A stretch of 38,562 nucleotides of DNA, from positions 1 to 38,562 of the forward strand of contig JANQQT010000046.1 in the NCBI GenBank assembly GCA_028284925.1, read 5' to 3'. Below the pieces are notes generated by a model that saw only the letters and a list, made by a program, of their open reading frames with translations, did not search any database and was not told the DNA's origin. How positions within the stretch are numbered: the first letter of the stretch is position 1; each line of letters begins with the position of its first letter. Shown piece by piece: positions 15,407 to 23,183 of this stretch. Source of the stretch: Phycisphaeraceae bacterium. GTDB taxonomy: Bacteria; Planctomycetota; Phycisphaerae; Phycisphaerales; Zrk34. The position numbers and the translations under genes were made by a program.

Positions 15407-16623
15407 AGCTGGCATACGAGGCCTATGATCGCGCGGGGAAGCGAGTTCGTGATGTCGTTGAAGCAGTGAATGCGAATGAAGCGACGGAAAAGCTTCGCAA
15501 GGAGGGGATGTATATCACCACGATACGTGCTGCAGGCCAGGGCGAGACGCCGGTTGAATTGACGGGTAGGAAGATCCCGGCGGGTAAGCGTTTGAAACAC
15601 ATCGTGATGTTTGCACGACAGTTGCAGGTATTGGTTTCCACAGGCACCCCCCTGGTGGAGGCGATCGCGGCGGTTGAGCGTCAGGTTGATGACATGTATT
15701 GGCGTGGTGTTCTTGAAGCGTTGCGCACACGCGTGGAAGAAGGGGCAGGTCTTGCGGATGCCATGGCGGAACACCAAAATTATTTTGACCCGATTACGCG
15801 GAGTCTGGTGGCCGCGGGTGAGTCTGCGGGAAAGCTGCCGGAAATGCTCGGACGTGTCGCGACCATCACGCGTAAAGCTGCATTTGTTCGAACTTCCGTG
15901 ATTGGAGCGATGGTTTACCCCGTCCTGTTGATCACGGTTGCGATGGGCGTTTTGGTCATGTTGCTCATGTTTGTATTACCTCGCTTTGCGGTGTTGTTTG
16001 AAGAGCTTGATGCTCCCCTACCACCGACCACCGCGTTGCTTATGGGCCTGAGCGACTTTCTGCTGGCGTTCTGGTGGACCCTGCCCATTGCAGTCGTTGG
16101 CGGCGTGATTGGGCTACGCATCTGGCTGAAGTCGCCTTCCGGTAAACGGACGATCGACACGTTCATGATTCGGATGCCCATGTTTGGCAAGCTGGTTCAG
16201 TCGTTCCAAACCGCTCGTATCATTCGATTGATGGGCATACTTCTGGATTCCTTCCTGCCGTTGCTGGATGTGTTAAAGCTGGTTAAGGAGTCGACCACGA
16301 ATCATCATTATCATCAGCTACTGGTCAATGCTGAGGAAGCAGTGACACGAGGCGAAGCAATCAGTTCCGCCTTCAATGATCCATCGCTGATACAGATATC
16401 GGTTTATGAATCGATGCGATCGGGTGAGGCAAGCGGGCAGATCGGCCCGTTGCTGGTAAACCTGGCTGAATTCCTGGATGAAGATAATGAGGTGGTGGTC
16501 AAATCACTGGCAAGCATACTCGAACCTGTGATTCTAATCGTCCTGGGGGCGCTGGTAGGTTTTGTATCTATCAGTATGTTCCTGCCGTTGTTTGACATGA
16601 CGGCGATGGCGGGCAGCTCGTAA
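15403..16623 (+). CDS. pilC: PilC/GspF inner-membrane platform protein
   Basis: This 406-residue polytopic protein forms the inner-membrane platform on which the assembly ATPase acts. Two GspF domains are visible, around residues 70-190 (MFARQLQVLVSTGTPLVEAI) and 270-395 (ARIIRLMGILLDSFLPLLD), each followed by hydrophobic segments. Three membrane helices lie near 168-192, 215-237 and 370-395. The N-terminal lead (YEAYDRAGKRVRDVVEA) is typical. Length is normal for the family. Its start overlaps the PilB stop as ATGA, giving tight coupling. The next gene follows 16 bases later with its own AAGGAG ribosome site. Confidence 0.95.
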   Translation: MKLAYEAYDRAGKRVRDVVEAVNANEATEKLRKEGMYITTIRAAGQGETPVELTGRKIPAGKRLKHIVMFARQLQVLVSTGTPLVEAIAAVERQVDDMYWRGVLEALRTRVEEGAGLADAMAEHQNYFDPITRSLVAAGESAGKLPEMLGRVATITRKAAFVRTSVIGAMVYPVLLITVAMGVLVMLLMFVLPRFAVLFEELDAPLPPTTALLMGLSDFLLAFWWTLPIAVVGGVIGLRIWLKSPSGKRTIDTFMIRMPMFGKLVQSFQTARIIRLMGILLDSFLPLLDVLKLVKESTTNHHYHQLLVNAEEAVTRGEAISSAFNDPSLIQISVYESMRSGEASGQIGPLLVNLAEFLDEDNEVVVKSLASILEPVILIVLGALVGFVSISMFLPLFDMTAMAGSS

Positions 16624-16639
16624 GCAAGGAGCAGACGTG

Positions 16640-17749
16640 ATGAAACGATTCGGAAACAAAAATTCCCCTATTGGATTGGACGTGGGTACGCGTTCGATCA
16701 AGGCTGTGCAACTATCGGGAACGGGGAACCATCTTCAGATCATCGCGGCTACGGAGTTACCAAGACGCCAAACTGAAGAAGAAACCATCTATCCCAGCAT
16801 CGACGAACTGGCCAGTCTGGTTTCTGCTTTGCAGAGACAAGGATTCACGGGTAATAAGGTCGTACTCAGCGTACCGGAGTCGAGGCTGATCTCCACCATA
16901 CTGGAATTGCCTCCACGTGAATCCGATGCGCCAATCGACCAGTTGGCACGACTTGAACTGGCGAATATGAATCAGCTTGAACCGGAAAGCCTGGAGATTC
17001 ATACCTGGGATCTTCCCGATGGCCAACGTAAGCGTGACCAAACCGTACTGATGGCGGCGGCTTGCGGTCATTCGGACGCTGACGAATTGCTGGACCTTTA
17101 CGAAGCAGTGGGACTCGTGCCGGTTGCGCTGGATATGCAGTCGGCGGCGATTGGTCGTGCATGCGACTGGCGAGGAACATCTGAAGGCCAGATTCTACCG
17201 ATCATCGATCTAGGTTGGAAAGCGGCGCGTCTCATCGTGGTTTATCAAGGTAACTTGATCTATGAGCGACCGATCAATGAAGCGGCACTTGAACCCCTCT
17301 GGCATGATATTACCAACCGTGCAAACATGGACGACGAGGTGGTTGAATACCTGATCAGTGATATTGGTCTGACGCCGCCATCTCAACTGAATAACTCGAC
17401 CGCTCACGGCGAAGCCGTTGTACCCTCCAACGGCGACTGGCATCAACTGGAGGAAATCCAGCAATCCATTCAGGAGCATTTCCATCAGGCGATCAGTGAA
17501 ATCCAGATATCTCTTTCGTATGCCAGCCATCAGTACAGTGACGCGGAAGTCATGGGTGTCAAACTGGTGGGTGGCGCAGCATCGATACCGGGACTCAGCG
17601 AATTCCTGAACCTGATGATGGGTCTGGATATTCAGGGTGTTTCACCCATGGACATCGCCCAGTGTCCGGATCACCTGCTGCAACTTTGCAGCGGCACACA
17701 AATGACCCCTGCGATGGGCCTGGCATTGCATGGGAGGGAACAACTATGA
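16640..17749 (+). CDS. pilM: PilM type IV pilus assembly protein
   Basis: This 369-residue actin-like protein is PilM, which sits on the cytoplasmic face and binds the N-terminus of PilN. The opening IGLDVGTRSIKAVQL is the phosphate-1 motif of the FtsA/PilM fold; LSVPESRLISTILELP and PIIDLGWKAARLIV follow, and the late VKLVGGAASIPGLSEFL contains the adenosine-binding GG. Length matches PilM, normally about 350-370. ATG 16640 is preferred to GTG 16637 because AAGGAG at 16626-16631 is better spaced from it. The stop overlaps the PilN start as ATGA. Presence of PilM-N-O argues for a type IV pilus-like alignment complex rather than a pure type II system, whose equivalents are GspL and GspM. Confidence 0.92.
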   Translation: MKRFGNKNSPIGLDVGTRSIKAVQLSGTGNHLQIIAATELPRRQTEEETIYPSIDELASLVSALQRQGFTGNKVVLSVPESRLISTILELPPRESDAPIDQLARLELANMNQLEPESLEIHTWDLPDGQRKRDQTVLMAAACGHSDADELLDLYEAVGLVPVALDMQSAAIGRACDWRGTSEGQILPIIDLGWKAARLIVVYQGNLIYERPINEAALEPLWHDITNRANMDDEVVEYLISDIGLTPPSQLNNSTAHGEAVVPSNGDWHQLEEIQQSIQEHFHQAISEIQISLSYASHQYSDAEVMGVKLVGGAASIPGLSEFLNLMMGLDIQGVSPMDIAQCPDHLLQLCSGTQMTPAMGLALHGREQL

Positions 17750-18408
17750 TCCATATCAATCTGATACCACAACACCGCATTGACAAGCGTCAAAAGCGTA
17801 CCCGCGTGCGTCTATGGGGTATCGGCGGGTCGGCGTTTGCCATACTGGCATTGTGCGGAGCGATGTCTTTCAGTGCATTCTGGGGACAGGCAAACAGGGA
17901 AGTAACCCAGAAGCTCGCCCAGGCCAAGAAGGAAGTTACGCGAATCCACGATGAGACTACGGCGCTCACACCGGAACTGATGGAGGCGGCTATCCAACTT
18001 GAAGCCAGTCGTGCCGTCGCCATTCAGCCGGACTGGTCCGTTCTGATGGCTCTATTGGGAGAAATCAGAGGCGACAATATCGTATTGAGCCGCTGCCTTC
18101 TATCACCAATCATTCCAATTAAGAAACAGACACGCAGCAATTCGCGGCCCTTACTTGGTCGCCCCAGCGCCGTCAAACAACCAACATCCAATAAGCGCAC
18201 ACGAAAACCATTGCACTTCAAACTCATTATTCAGGGCGTGGCCCGTACGCAGTCGGATGTGACACGATTTGTTGTTCAATTGGAGAACGAAAAAAGCATT
18301 TTCAATCGCGTCAAACTGCTTGGTACTGAACCAAAAACTGTCGGGGATCATTCTGCGATCCAATTCAAACTGGAATGTTCAATAGGCGAGAAGGCGGAAA
18401 CATCATGA
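17746..18408 (+). CDS. pilN: PilN-like alignment protein
   Basis: This 220-residue bitopic protein starts with MIHINLIPQHR, the short cytoplasmic peptide (INLLP-like) that PilN uses to dock into PilM. One membrane helix follows (about residues 28-48), then a coiled-coil stretch and a periplasmic domain. That domain includes LHFKLIIQGVARTQSDVTRFV, like the ferredoxin-like fold of PilN and PilO. The start is fixed by the ATGA overlap with pilM and a GGGAGGGA ribosome site upstream; longer frames from 17662 lie inside pilM. The stop overlaps the next start as ATGA. It is somewhat longer than common PilN proteins of about 180-200 residues, with a basic insert after residue 120. Confidence 0.86.
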   Translation: MIHINLIPQHRIDKRQKRTRVRLWGIGGSAFAILALCGAMSFSAFWGQANREVTQKLAQAKKEVTRIHDETTALTPELMEAAIQLEASRAVAIQPDWSVLMALLGEIRGDNIVLSRCLLSPIIPIKKQTRSNSRPLLGRPSAVKQPTSNKRTRKPLHFKLIIQGVARTQSDVTRFVVQLENEKSIFNRVKLLGTEPKTVGDHSAIQFKLECSIGEKAETS

Positions 18409-19031
18409 ATGCATGTAAACCCGACCAATGGAAATGGTGGACAATTGATGTGGCCGGCATTTTCTGCTGCCTACTGGTGGCGGGAGCGGTCTATCAGTTC
18501 GGATTCAAACCCATTGTTGATCGTGAGGTTGAAAGACGCCAGCAAAAGGGTGAGTTAACGCAAGAAGAAAAGCGGGCTGAGAATCTACAGATCGAACTGT
18601 CCAGGCTTAAGGGTCACCTGATCAAACTGCGTGCAGCGGTGGATCGATCCGCCATTCAACTTCAATCCACTTCCTATCTGAATCAGCGCGTGAGCGAAGT
18701 GACCGAGCTGGCCACCGAGTGTGGACTCCAGGTCAATAAAATACAGCCCAAAGACACGGTGTCCGCAGATCGATACGACATGGTACCTATCCAGATCGTC
18801 GGCATTGGAACCTATCAGTCGGCATCCATTTTTCTTCATCGATTGCAGGACAGGTTTCCAGACACCGGCGTGTCCTCGTTTGAACTGGTCAAGAAGTCGA
18901 GTGCCGCCGGATTGCCCGCTTCGTCCAGAAATATGGATAGGAGATCTGAGGACGGGGCATCCAATTCGGAAGTCGGTTCGTTTGATTTTGCACTGGTCTG
19001 GTACGCCGCCCCAACCGTCGCATCGAAATAA
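18405..19031 (+). CDS. pilO: PilO-like alignment protein
   Basis: This 208-residue bitopic protein has a short cytoplasmic start, one membrane helix near residues 15-38, a charged coiled coil (about 45-85, rich in Glu, Lys and Arg) and a periplasmic domain. PilO lies in the same place in other pilM-N-O operons and pairs with PilN to link the cytoplasmic PilM to the outer-membrane side. The segment MVPIQIVGIGTYQSASIFLH matches the ferredoxin-like fold of PilO/GspM. ATG 18405 overlaps the pilN stop as ATGA. The sequence alone is divergent, so the name rests on topology and position. Confidence 0.8.
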   Translation: MNACKPDQWKWWTIDVAGIFCCLLVAGAVYQFGFKPIVDREVERRQQKGELTQEEKRAENLQIELSRLKGHLIKLRAAVDRSAIQLQSTSYLNQRVSEVTELATECGLQVNKIQPKDTVSADRYDMVPIQIVGIGTYQSASIFLHRLQDRFPDTGVSSFELVKKSSAAGLPASSRNMDRRSEDGASNSEVGSFDFALVWYAAPTVASK

Positions 19032-19053
19032 TAAGCGAAAGGTCGGAAGAATC

Positions 19054-19773
19054 ATGAAAATGACCAAGGAACGCAAGTTGTATACAGCCATACTCACGAT
19101 CGCGGGGTTGGGGTTATTCGTGGATCAGGTGATCGTCGGTTATGACACGTCCGGACCATCTCCGGCGGTCGCGCAAGAAACGAATCGACCTGCCACCACC
19201 TCCAATCCATCGACAGACGACGGCAAAGTGTTACCGTCATTACCAAGCTCACAGAGGCAGCCGACTACAAACTCTCAGGCATTCAATTTCAACATCGATC
19301 AGATTGAGATTGACGACAAGAATTCACTTTCGAATCGACTTCAGCAATTGGCAGAAAATCGAACGTTCAAACTACCTATCGTCACGGACGCTTTCTCGGC
19401 GAAGGGCACATGGCTGGAGCAGGCTCCCATGAATCCCAAGGGGTTGAGAAAAGGGCCTGAGCCAGGCGCTAAGAGCGCCATACGAAGTTTTTTGAGTTCT
19501 CACCAGCTCACCGCCGTGGTCACCGGAACGGACGGAGGAATAGCCGTTATGAAAGGGCCTGTGACCGATAACAAGGGCGTAACGAAAGTTCAAACGGTGA
19601 TGGTCCCGGTTGGAAAACCCATTAACGGATTTATTCTGTTGGAAGTCACTGCGGAACGTGCGATATTTGACTACAAGGGGATGCGAATCCACCTGAGGTT
19701 GGATCAACCTGATGTCAAACGAACAAACATCGTTGGCGATACCGATCCGCAAAAGCCCGATAAGGAAAAGTAA
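19054..19773 (+). CDS. PilP/GspC-like periplasmic protein
   Basis: This 239-residue protein has a single N-terminal membrane helix (about residues 8-30), a low-complexity linker rich in Thr, Ser, Pro and Gln, then a periplasmic part. The end, VGKPINGFILLEVTAERAIF followed by GMRIHLRL, has the shape of the small beta domain of GspC and PilP, where a 'raises the effect of this residue in context of the fold' pattern of short strands contacts the secretin. It follows pilO by 22 bases, where pilP stands in other operons. Both facts suggest an inner-membrane protein that connects to the secretin, but no strong family motif is visible. A longer frame from 18721 overlaps pilO and is rejected. Confidence 0.6.
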   Translation: MKMTKERKLYTAILTIAGLGLFVDQVIVGYDTSGPSPAVAQETNRPATTSNPSTDDGKVLPSLPSSQRQPTTNSQAFNFNIDQIEIDDKNSLSNRLQQLAENRTFKLPIVTDAFSAKGTWLEQAPMNPKGLRKGPEPGAKSAIRSFLSSHQLTAVVTGTDGGIAVMKGPVTDNKGVTKVQTVMVPVGKPINGFILLEVTAERAIFDYKGMRIHLRLDQPDVKRTNIVGDTDPQKPDKEK

Positions 19774-19874
19774 GTCAAAAAAGTGACAGATATATTCGCA
19801 TAAACTGTTTCCCCAGATAAAAGTCCGCAAAACTTATGACCGATAGATAAGACAAGTGTGAATCGCGTGTGGAG

Positions 19875-19894
19875 AATGATGAAATCATATCATT
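19875..19894. promoter_or_regulatory. Dyad in the region ahead of the major pilin
   Basis: AATGAT and ATCATT are inverted repeats around a core that itself contains the dyad ATGA-AA-TCAT at 19879-19888. It lies about 125 bases before the pilin start in a 245-base gap, where a separate promoter for the strongly expressed pilin is expected. It may be an operator. No clear -35/-10 or sigma-54 site is seen. Confidence 0.25.
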
Positions 19895-20018
19895 GCGGGA
19901 TTCGGAAAGATCAGGATCAATGATCGATAAGATAACGCGGACATGGAAGTCCACACATTGATTTTGATGAGGTAGACGGAGTGAGTTCAAGAGTGTTCTC
20001 GATTAAGGAGATTCCCGG

Positions 20019-20510
20019 ATGAACAACGCGAGAAGAAATAGTGGTTTCAGTTTGATTGAGCTGGTGATTGTGGTCGTGATTATCGCGATCATCGGAGCGA
20101 TCGCCATTCCGAGAATGAGCCGTGGGGCGGCAGGTGCAGCGGATTCAGCGCTAACAGGTAATCTCGCCGTACTGAGGAATGCGCTTGATCTTTATGCCAC
20201 CGAACATGGCGGGACATACCCATCGGGAACAGCCGCTCATATCGCTAATCAATTGACTCAGTTTACCGACTCGGCAGGCACCCCCAACGTTACTAAGACT
20301 TCGAGTTTCATCTACGGACCCTATCTCCGAAAGATCCCGACCCTACCCGTAGGCGGTACAGGACAAAAAGGATCCTCGCTTATTGCACTAATCGGCCCAC
20401 CCGGCACCAACCCAGGCGGTTGGCTTTACACACCTACCACGGGTGAAATCGTGGCCAACACCGCGGCCGGTGTGGCAGATGCCGCAGGTGTGGACTACAA
20501 CACCTATTAA
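20019..20510 (+). CDS. GspG/PilA-like major pseudopilin
   Basis: This 163-residue prepilin has the leader MNNARRNSG, cut after Gly 9, followed by FSLIELVIVVVIIAIIGAI with the conserved Glu at mature position 5. This helix forms the core of the filament. The body contains DLYATEHGGTYPSG and PYLRKIPTLPVG, then a GGWLYTP segment, which resemble the GspG major pseudopilin with its substrate-like loop. A strong AAGGAG ribosome site precedes ATG 20019, and a hairpin follows the stop, suggesting that it is the most highly made subunit. It stands in its own unit between the assembly genes and the three minor pseudopilins. Confidence 0.9.
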   Translation: MNNARRNSGFSLIELVIVVVIIAIIGAIAIPRMSRGAAGAADSALTGNLAVLRNALDLYATEHGGTYPSGTAAHIANQLTQFTDSAGTPNVTKTSSFIYGPYLRKIPTLPVGGTGQKGSSLIALIGPPGTNPGGWLYTPTTGEIVANTAAGVADAAGVDYNTY

Positions 20511-20617
20511 TGCAATGGTGAACGAGCGATGTGCGCTACACCAGCCCGGGCATTTTGTAAGACAACCACCAGGTGAAGAGGCGGAAACAGGTGTAACTTA
20601 AAGCACAACATCATGAA

Positions 20618-20646
20618 CGGCCGCCTGTGGGAATCATGGGCGGCCG
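20618..20646 (+). terminator. Hairpin after the major pilin
   Basis: CGGCCGCC at 20618-20625 pairs perfectly with GGCGGCCG at 20639-20646 around a 13-base loop, followed by CTTTCAATTTT. The stem is very stable but the T run is interrupted. It may act as a partial terminator, or as a 3' stabiliser giving more pilin transcript than transcript of the minor subunits downstream. Confidence 0.55.
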
Positions 20647-20723
20647 CTTTCAATTTTGAGGGAAAAACCCGACACCGCGCAAACGACGACAAAGCGAGCG
20701 ATCCAGACTGGGAGTATCCGATC

Positions 20724-21191
20724 ATGAGCAACGCAGGTCGAAAGTACGGATTCACAATCATCGAACTGGCTGCCGTCCTGGTCATTATTTCAATTGTTGC
20801 CGCGATTGCCGTACCGCGATACAACACGGCATTGAGTCGATATCGGGCGCAGTTTGCCGCCCAGAGGATCGCAGCTGATCTGGAGTTGGTGCAAAACGAT
20901 GCGCGGGCTCAATCCGCTGCCAAGCAGATCGACTTTGACACCATCAACAATAAGCACACCATTTCTGATATCACTGATTTTGACGGCAAGACGGGAGCAT
21001 ACACCGTCGATCTATCGGCGGCCCCGTACTATGCCGACGTGACCGCCGTCTTTATGTCATCAGGACAGCAGTCCGTCATTTTTGACGGGCACGGCCTGCC
21101 CAACGCAACAGGGTTCATCGTTGTTGTCGTTGGTGGATTTCAGCACATCATCAACGTCTATCAGGATTCCGGAAAGATACTGGTGAATTAA
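20724..21191 (+). CDS. GspH-like minor pseudopilin
   Basis: This 155-residue prepilin has the leader MSNAGRKYG, then FTIIELAAVLVIISIVAAIA with Glu at mature position 5. The next part, LSRYRAQFAAQRIAADLELV followed by NDARAQSAA, matches GspH/FimT-type minor pseudopilins, which often have a helical stretch followed by beta strands. A GGAG ribosome site precedes ATG 20724; a longer frame from 20613 runs across the hairpin and is rejected. Its stop overlaps the next start (TAATG). It is the first gene of the minor-pseudopilin set. In type II systems GspH, I and J cap the pseudopilus tip. Confidence 0.85.
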   Translation: MSNAGRKYGFTIIELAAVLVIISIVAAIAVPRYNTALSRYRAQFAAQRIAADLELVQNDARAQSAAKQIDFDTINNKHTISDITDFDGKTGAYTVDLSAAPYYADVTAVFMSSGQQSVIFDGHGLPNATGFIVVVVGGFQHIINVYQDSGKILVN

Positions 21192-22327
21192 TGAGTCCAA
21201 AGAAAGCTCATTACTCCGGTTTTACGCTGATCGAAATGGTCATTTCGGTCGCGATTATTTCGATCCTTATGACTGCTATCGCCTCGGCGATCCTGCTTAC
21301 CTCTAAGGCGATTCCCTCACAAGATTCGCCTGGTGACGCTGCGCTAAAGGCTACGAAGGCACTGGCGCGACTCAACGAGGAACTACAGTCCGTCAGATTT
21401 TTCACCGAAGCAACCTCGACGGCCATGACGATTATCGTGCCGGACCAGAACGGCGATGGGGATGCCGAACAGATACGGTACTCATGGAGTGGGACGGCGG
21501 GCGATCCGTTGGTTCGAACCCTTAACGGGTCGGTCAACACGGAAAATGTGGTGGCGTCTGCACAAAGCGTCGACTTTTCCTATTCCATGGATGATGTCTC
21601 CGAATTGTTCACTGATCTGGGAGGCGAGACAGCCAGGCTTGTATTTCGGCACGTGAGGTCTGTCTATGTACGTATCAAACTGGATACCGGGGATGTGAAC
21701 AACGTCGAAACCGCCATATTGCATTTGAACTCGCCACCGATCCTCGATGCGGTACATGAACTGGACTTTGATACGAACCCTGTAACCACGGATGCCGATG
21801 CAAACGGCATTGCGGACTGGTCCACTGCGGATTCATCGGTGTTTGACACCGCCACGCTTACTGACGGCGTGTGGGACGTTGGAACGGACCTGGTGACCTC
21901 ACCGCAGTATGACTTTGGCGGTGTAACGACGCTGTGGGCACGAATGGCCGCTACAACATCTGGAAATGTTGGTCCAATCATTAGACTTAATGTCGACTCA
22001 GCGGTCACCGGCGGTCCAATCTCGGCATGGCTGAAACTGGAGACTGATGGAACACAGACTCTGCACGTTAGTGAACACACCGGGGGCACTCGCACGGATT
22101 TGATTACTGCCAATCGTTTGCCAGCCGGGTTTATCGACCTTCGTCTGATTGTCGATTCGGCGACTGACAGAATCAATGTCCGCGTGAACAACGTGGACAT
22201 AGGAACGTATTCGTTCAATCGTGAAAACCTAGCGACATTTGGCAAGGTAGTTCGACTGAGAGAAGGCGCCGCGGGCGGCCGGTTTGATTTTGTACGTATC
22301 TACTCGGGAGGGACGGTGAAACGATGA
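21191..22327 (+). CDS. GspJ-like pseudopilin with a ConA/LamG-like C-terminal domain
   Basis: This 378-residue prepilin has the leader MSPKKAHYSG, then FTLIEMVISVAIISILMTAI with Glu at mature position 5. A GspJ-like globular part follows to about residue 185 (ALARLNEELQSVRFF, YSWSGTAGDPLVRTL). From about 190 there is an extra domain of some 185 residues that starts with an Asp-rich DADANGIADW, a calcium-loop-like motif, and ends with FDFVRIYSGG. Segments such as FIDLRLIVDSATDRINVRVN suggest a concanavalin/LamG-like beta-sandwich. GspJ is normally about 200 residues, so this is a fusion. TAATG and ATGA overlaps tie it to both neighbours. An exposed binding domain at the pilus tip is an inference. 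Confidence 0.82.
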   Translation: MSPKKAHYSGFTLIEMVISVAIISILMTAIASAILLTSKAIPSQDSPGDAALKATKALARLNEELQSVRFFTEATSTAMTIIVPDQNGDGDAEQIRYSWSGTAGDPLVRTLNGSVNTENVVASAQSVDFSYSMDDVSELFTDLGGETARLVFRHVRSVYVRIKLDTGDVNNVETAILHLNSPPILDAVHELDFDTNPVTTDADANGIADWSTADSSVFDTATLTDGVWDVGTDLVTSPQYDFGGVTTLWARMAATTSGNVGPIIRLNVDSAVTGGPISAWLKLETDGTQTLHVSEHTGGTRTDLITANRLPAGFIDLRLIVDSATDRINVRVNNVDIGTYSFNRENLATFGKVVRLREGAAGGRFDFVRIYSGGTVKR

Positions 22328-22911
22328 TCAGAATTGAGAGCAAGAAATCTGAACCGAGACAAGTACGATTTCTTCTGACACGGGAACGGCGCATCGCAGG
22401 CTTTTCCATCATTGAATCGGTAATGGCGATTGCGATCGTTTCCACCATGTTTGCTGTCGCCATGAACCTGGCGGGCGGGTCGCGCACATCGGTAACGCTG
22501 CTCGCGGACCGGGCAAAGGGCGAACGTCTTGCGGAATCATTGATGAATGAGATACTGGATCAACCCTATTACAATCCGGCGGAAGCCAGCGTGATCGGCA
22601 CTGACACAGCTGAAGCCGCTACGGGAAATCGTAGCCTGTTTGATGATGTGGACGACTACCAGGGTTGGACGGCATCGCCGCCAGAACAAAGCGATGGGGC
22701 CGTTATTCCAGGACACATCGGATGGACAAGGAGGGTCGAAGTAGAGTGGGTCAAGCCATCCGACCTGACTGCGGTTTCGGTCTCTGAGTCGGGTATAAAG
22801 AGAATCACGGTAACGGTCTTTAAGGGCGACAAGGATCTGGCACATCTGACAGCTTATCGAACCGACGCGTGGCCGGGCGTCGACGGCGATCAACATCCGG
22901 GAATCGAATAA
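22324..22911 (+). CDS. GspI-like minor pseudopilin
   Basis: This 195-residue prepilin has an unusually long, basic 26-residue leader ending in RRIAG, then FSIIESVMAIAIVSTMFAVA with Glu at mature position 5. The body, with RAKGERLAESLMNEILDQPY and later HIGWTRRVEVEWV, has the pattern of GspI/PilV-type subunits. There the strand-rich end packs against GspJ. ATG 22324 overlaps the preceding stop as ATGA, supporting the long leader. It is the last gene of the pseudopilin set. GspK, the usual partner of I and J, is absent, so the tip complex may be unusual or completed elsewhere. Confidence 0.84.
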   Translation: MIRIESKKSEPRQVRFLLTRERRIAGFSIIESVMAIAIVSTMFAVAMNLAGGSRTSVTLLADRAKGERLAESLMNEILDQPYYNPAEASVIGTDTAEAATGNRSLFDDVDDYQGWTASPPEQSDGAVIPGHIGWTRRVEVEWVKPSDLTAVSVSESGIKRITVTVFKGDKDLAHLTAYRTDAWPGVDGDQHPGIE

Positions 22912-23070
22912 GAGCGTATCTTACCGAGAACCAACACTGGGTATGAAGGGGCGGCGATGGTGACATTCAATCCAATGCGTTTTAATCCAAATCAAAATGC
23001 TATTCACACTCATCCGATTCGAGACCCTCAGTGAGCTTTTATGAGTTTTCCACTTCGTGGGTCAATCTTC

Positions 23071-23099
23071 ATGTCAAATTTCAACCTATCGCTTACAAT
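23071..23099 (+). promoter_or_regulatory. Predicted sigma-70 promoter of the polyketide cluster
   Basis: ATGTCA (four of six with TTGACA) and TACAAT (five of six with TATAAT) are separated by exactly 17 bases. Transcription would begin near 23106, leaving a leader of about 78 bases that contains the triple 16-bp repeat. It is the best promoter match in the 272-base gap. Confidence 0.45.
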
Positions 23100-23124
23100 A
23101 CGGCGTACGTGCCACGGACGGTCT

Positions 23125-23172
23125 GAACTTCCGGGGGTTTGAACTTCCGGGGGTTTGGACTTCCGGGGGTTA
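23125..23172 (+). repeat. Three tandem 16-bp repeats in the predicted leader of the methyltransferase gene
   Basis: Units at 23125-23140 and 23141-23156 are identical (GAACTTCCGGGGGTTT). The third at 23157-23172 differs at its second and last base. It ends 11 bases before the methyltransferase ATG, and its GGGGTTAAGGGG end overlaps the likely ribosome site. Confidence 0.95.
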
Positions 23173-23183
23173 AGGGGCTGATC

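Noticed and set aside
19795..19838. TTCGCATAA and TTATG half-sites resembling a dif recombination site.
   Set aside because: The arms of dif should be separated by about six bases; here the gap is about 30, and the remaining arm bases do not match.
23125..23172. The 16-bp repeats as a short CRISPR array.
   Set aside because: The units are head to tail with no spacers, are shorter than CRISPR repeats, and no cas gene is present.
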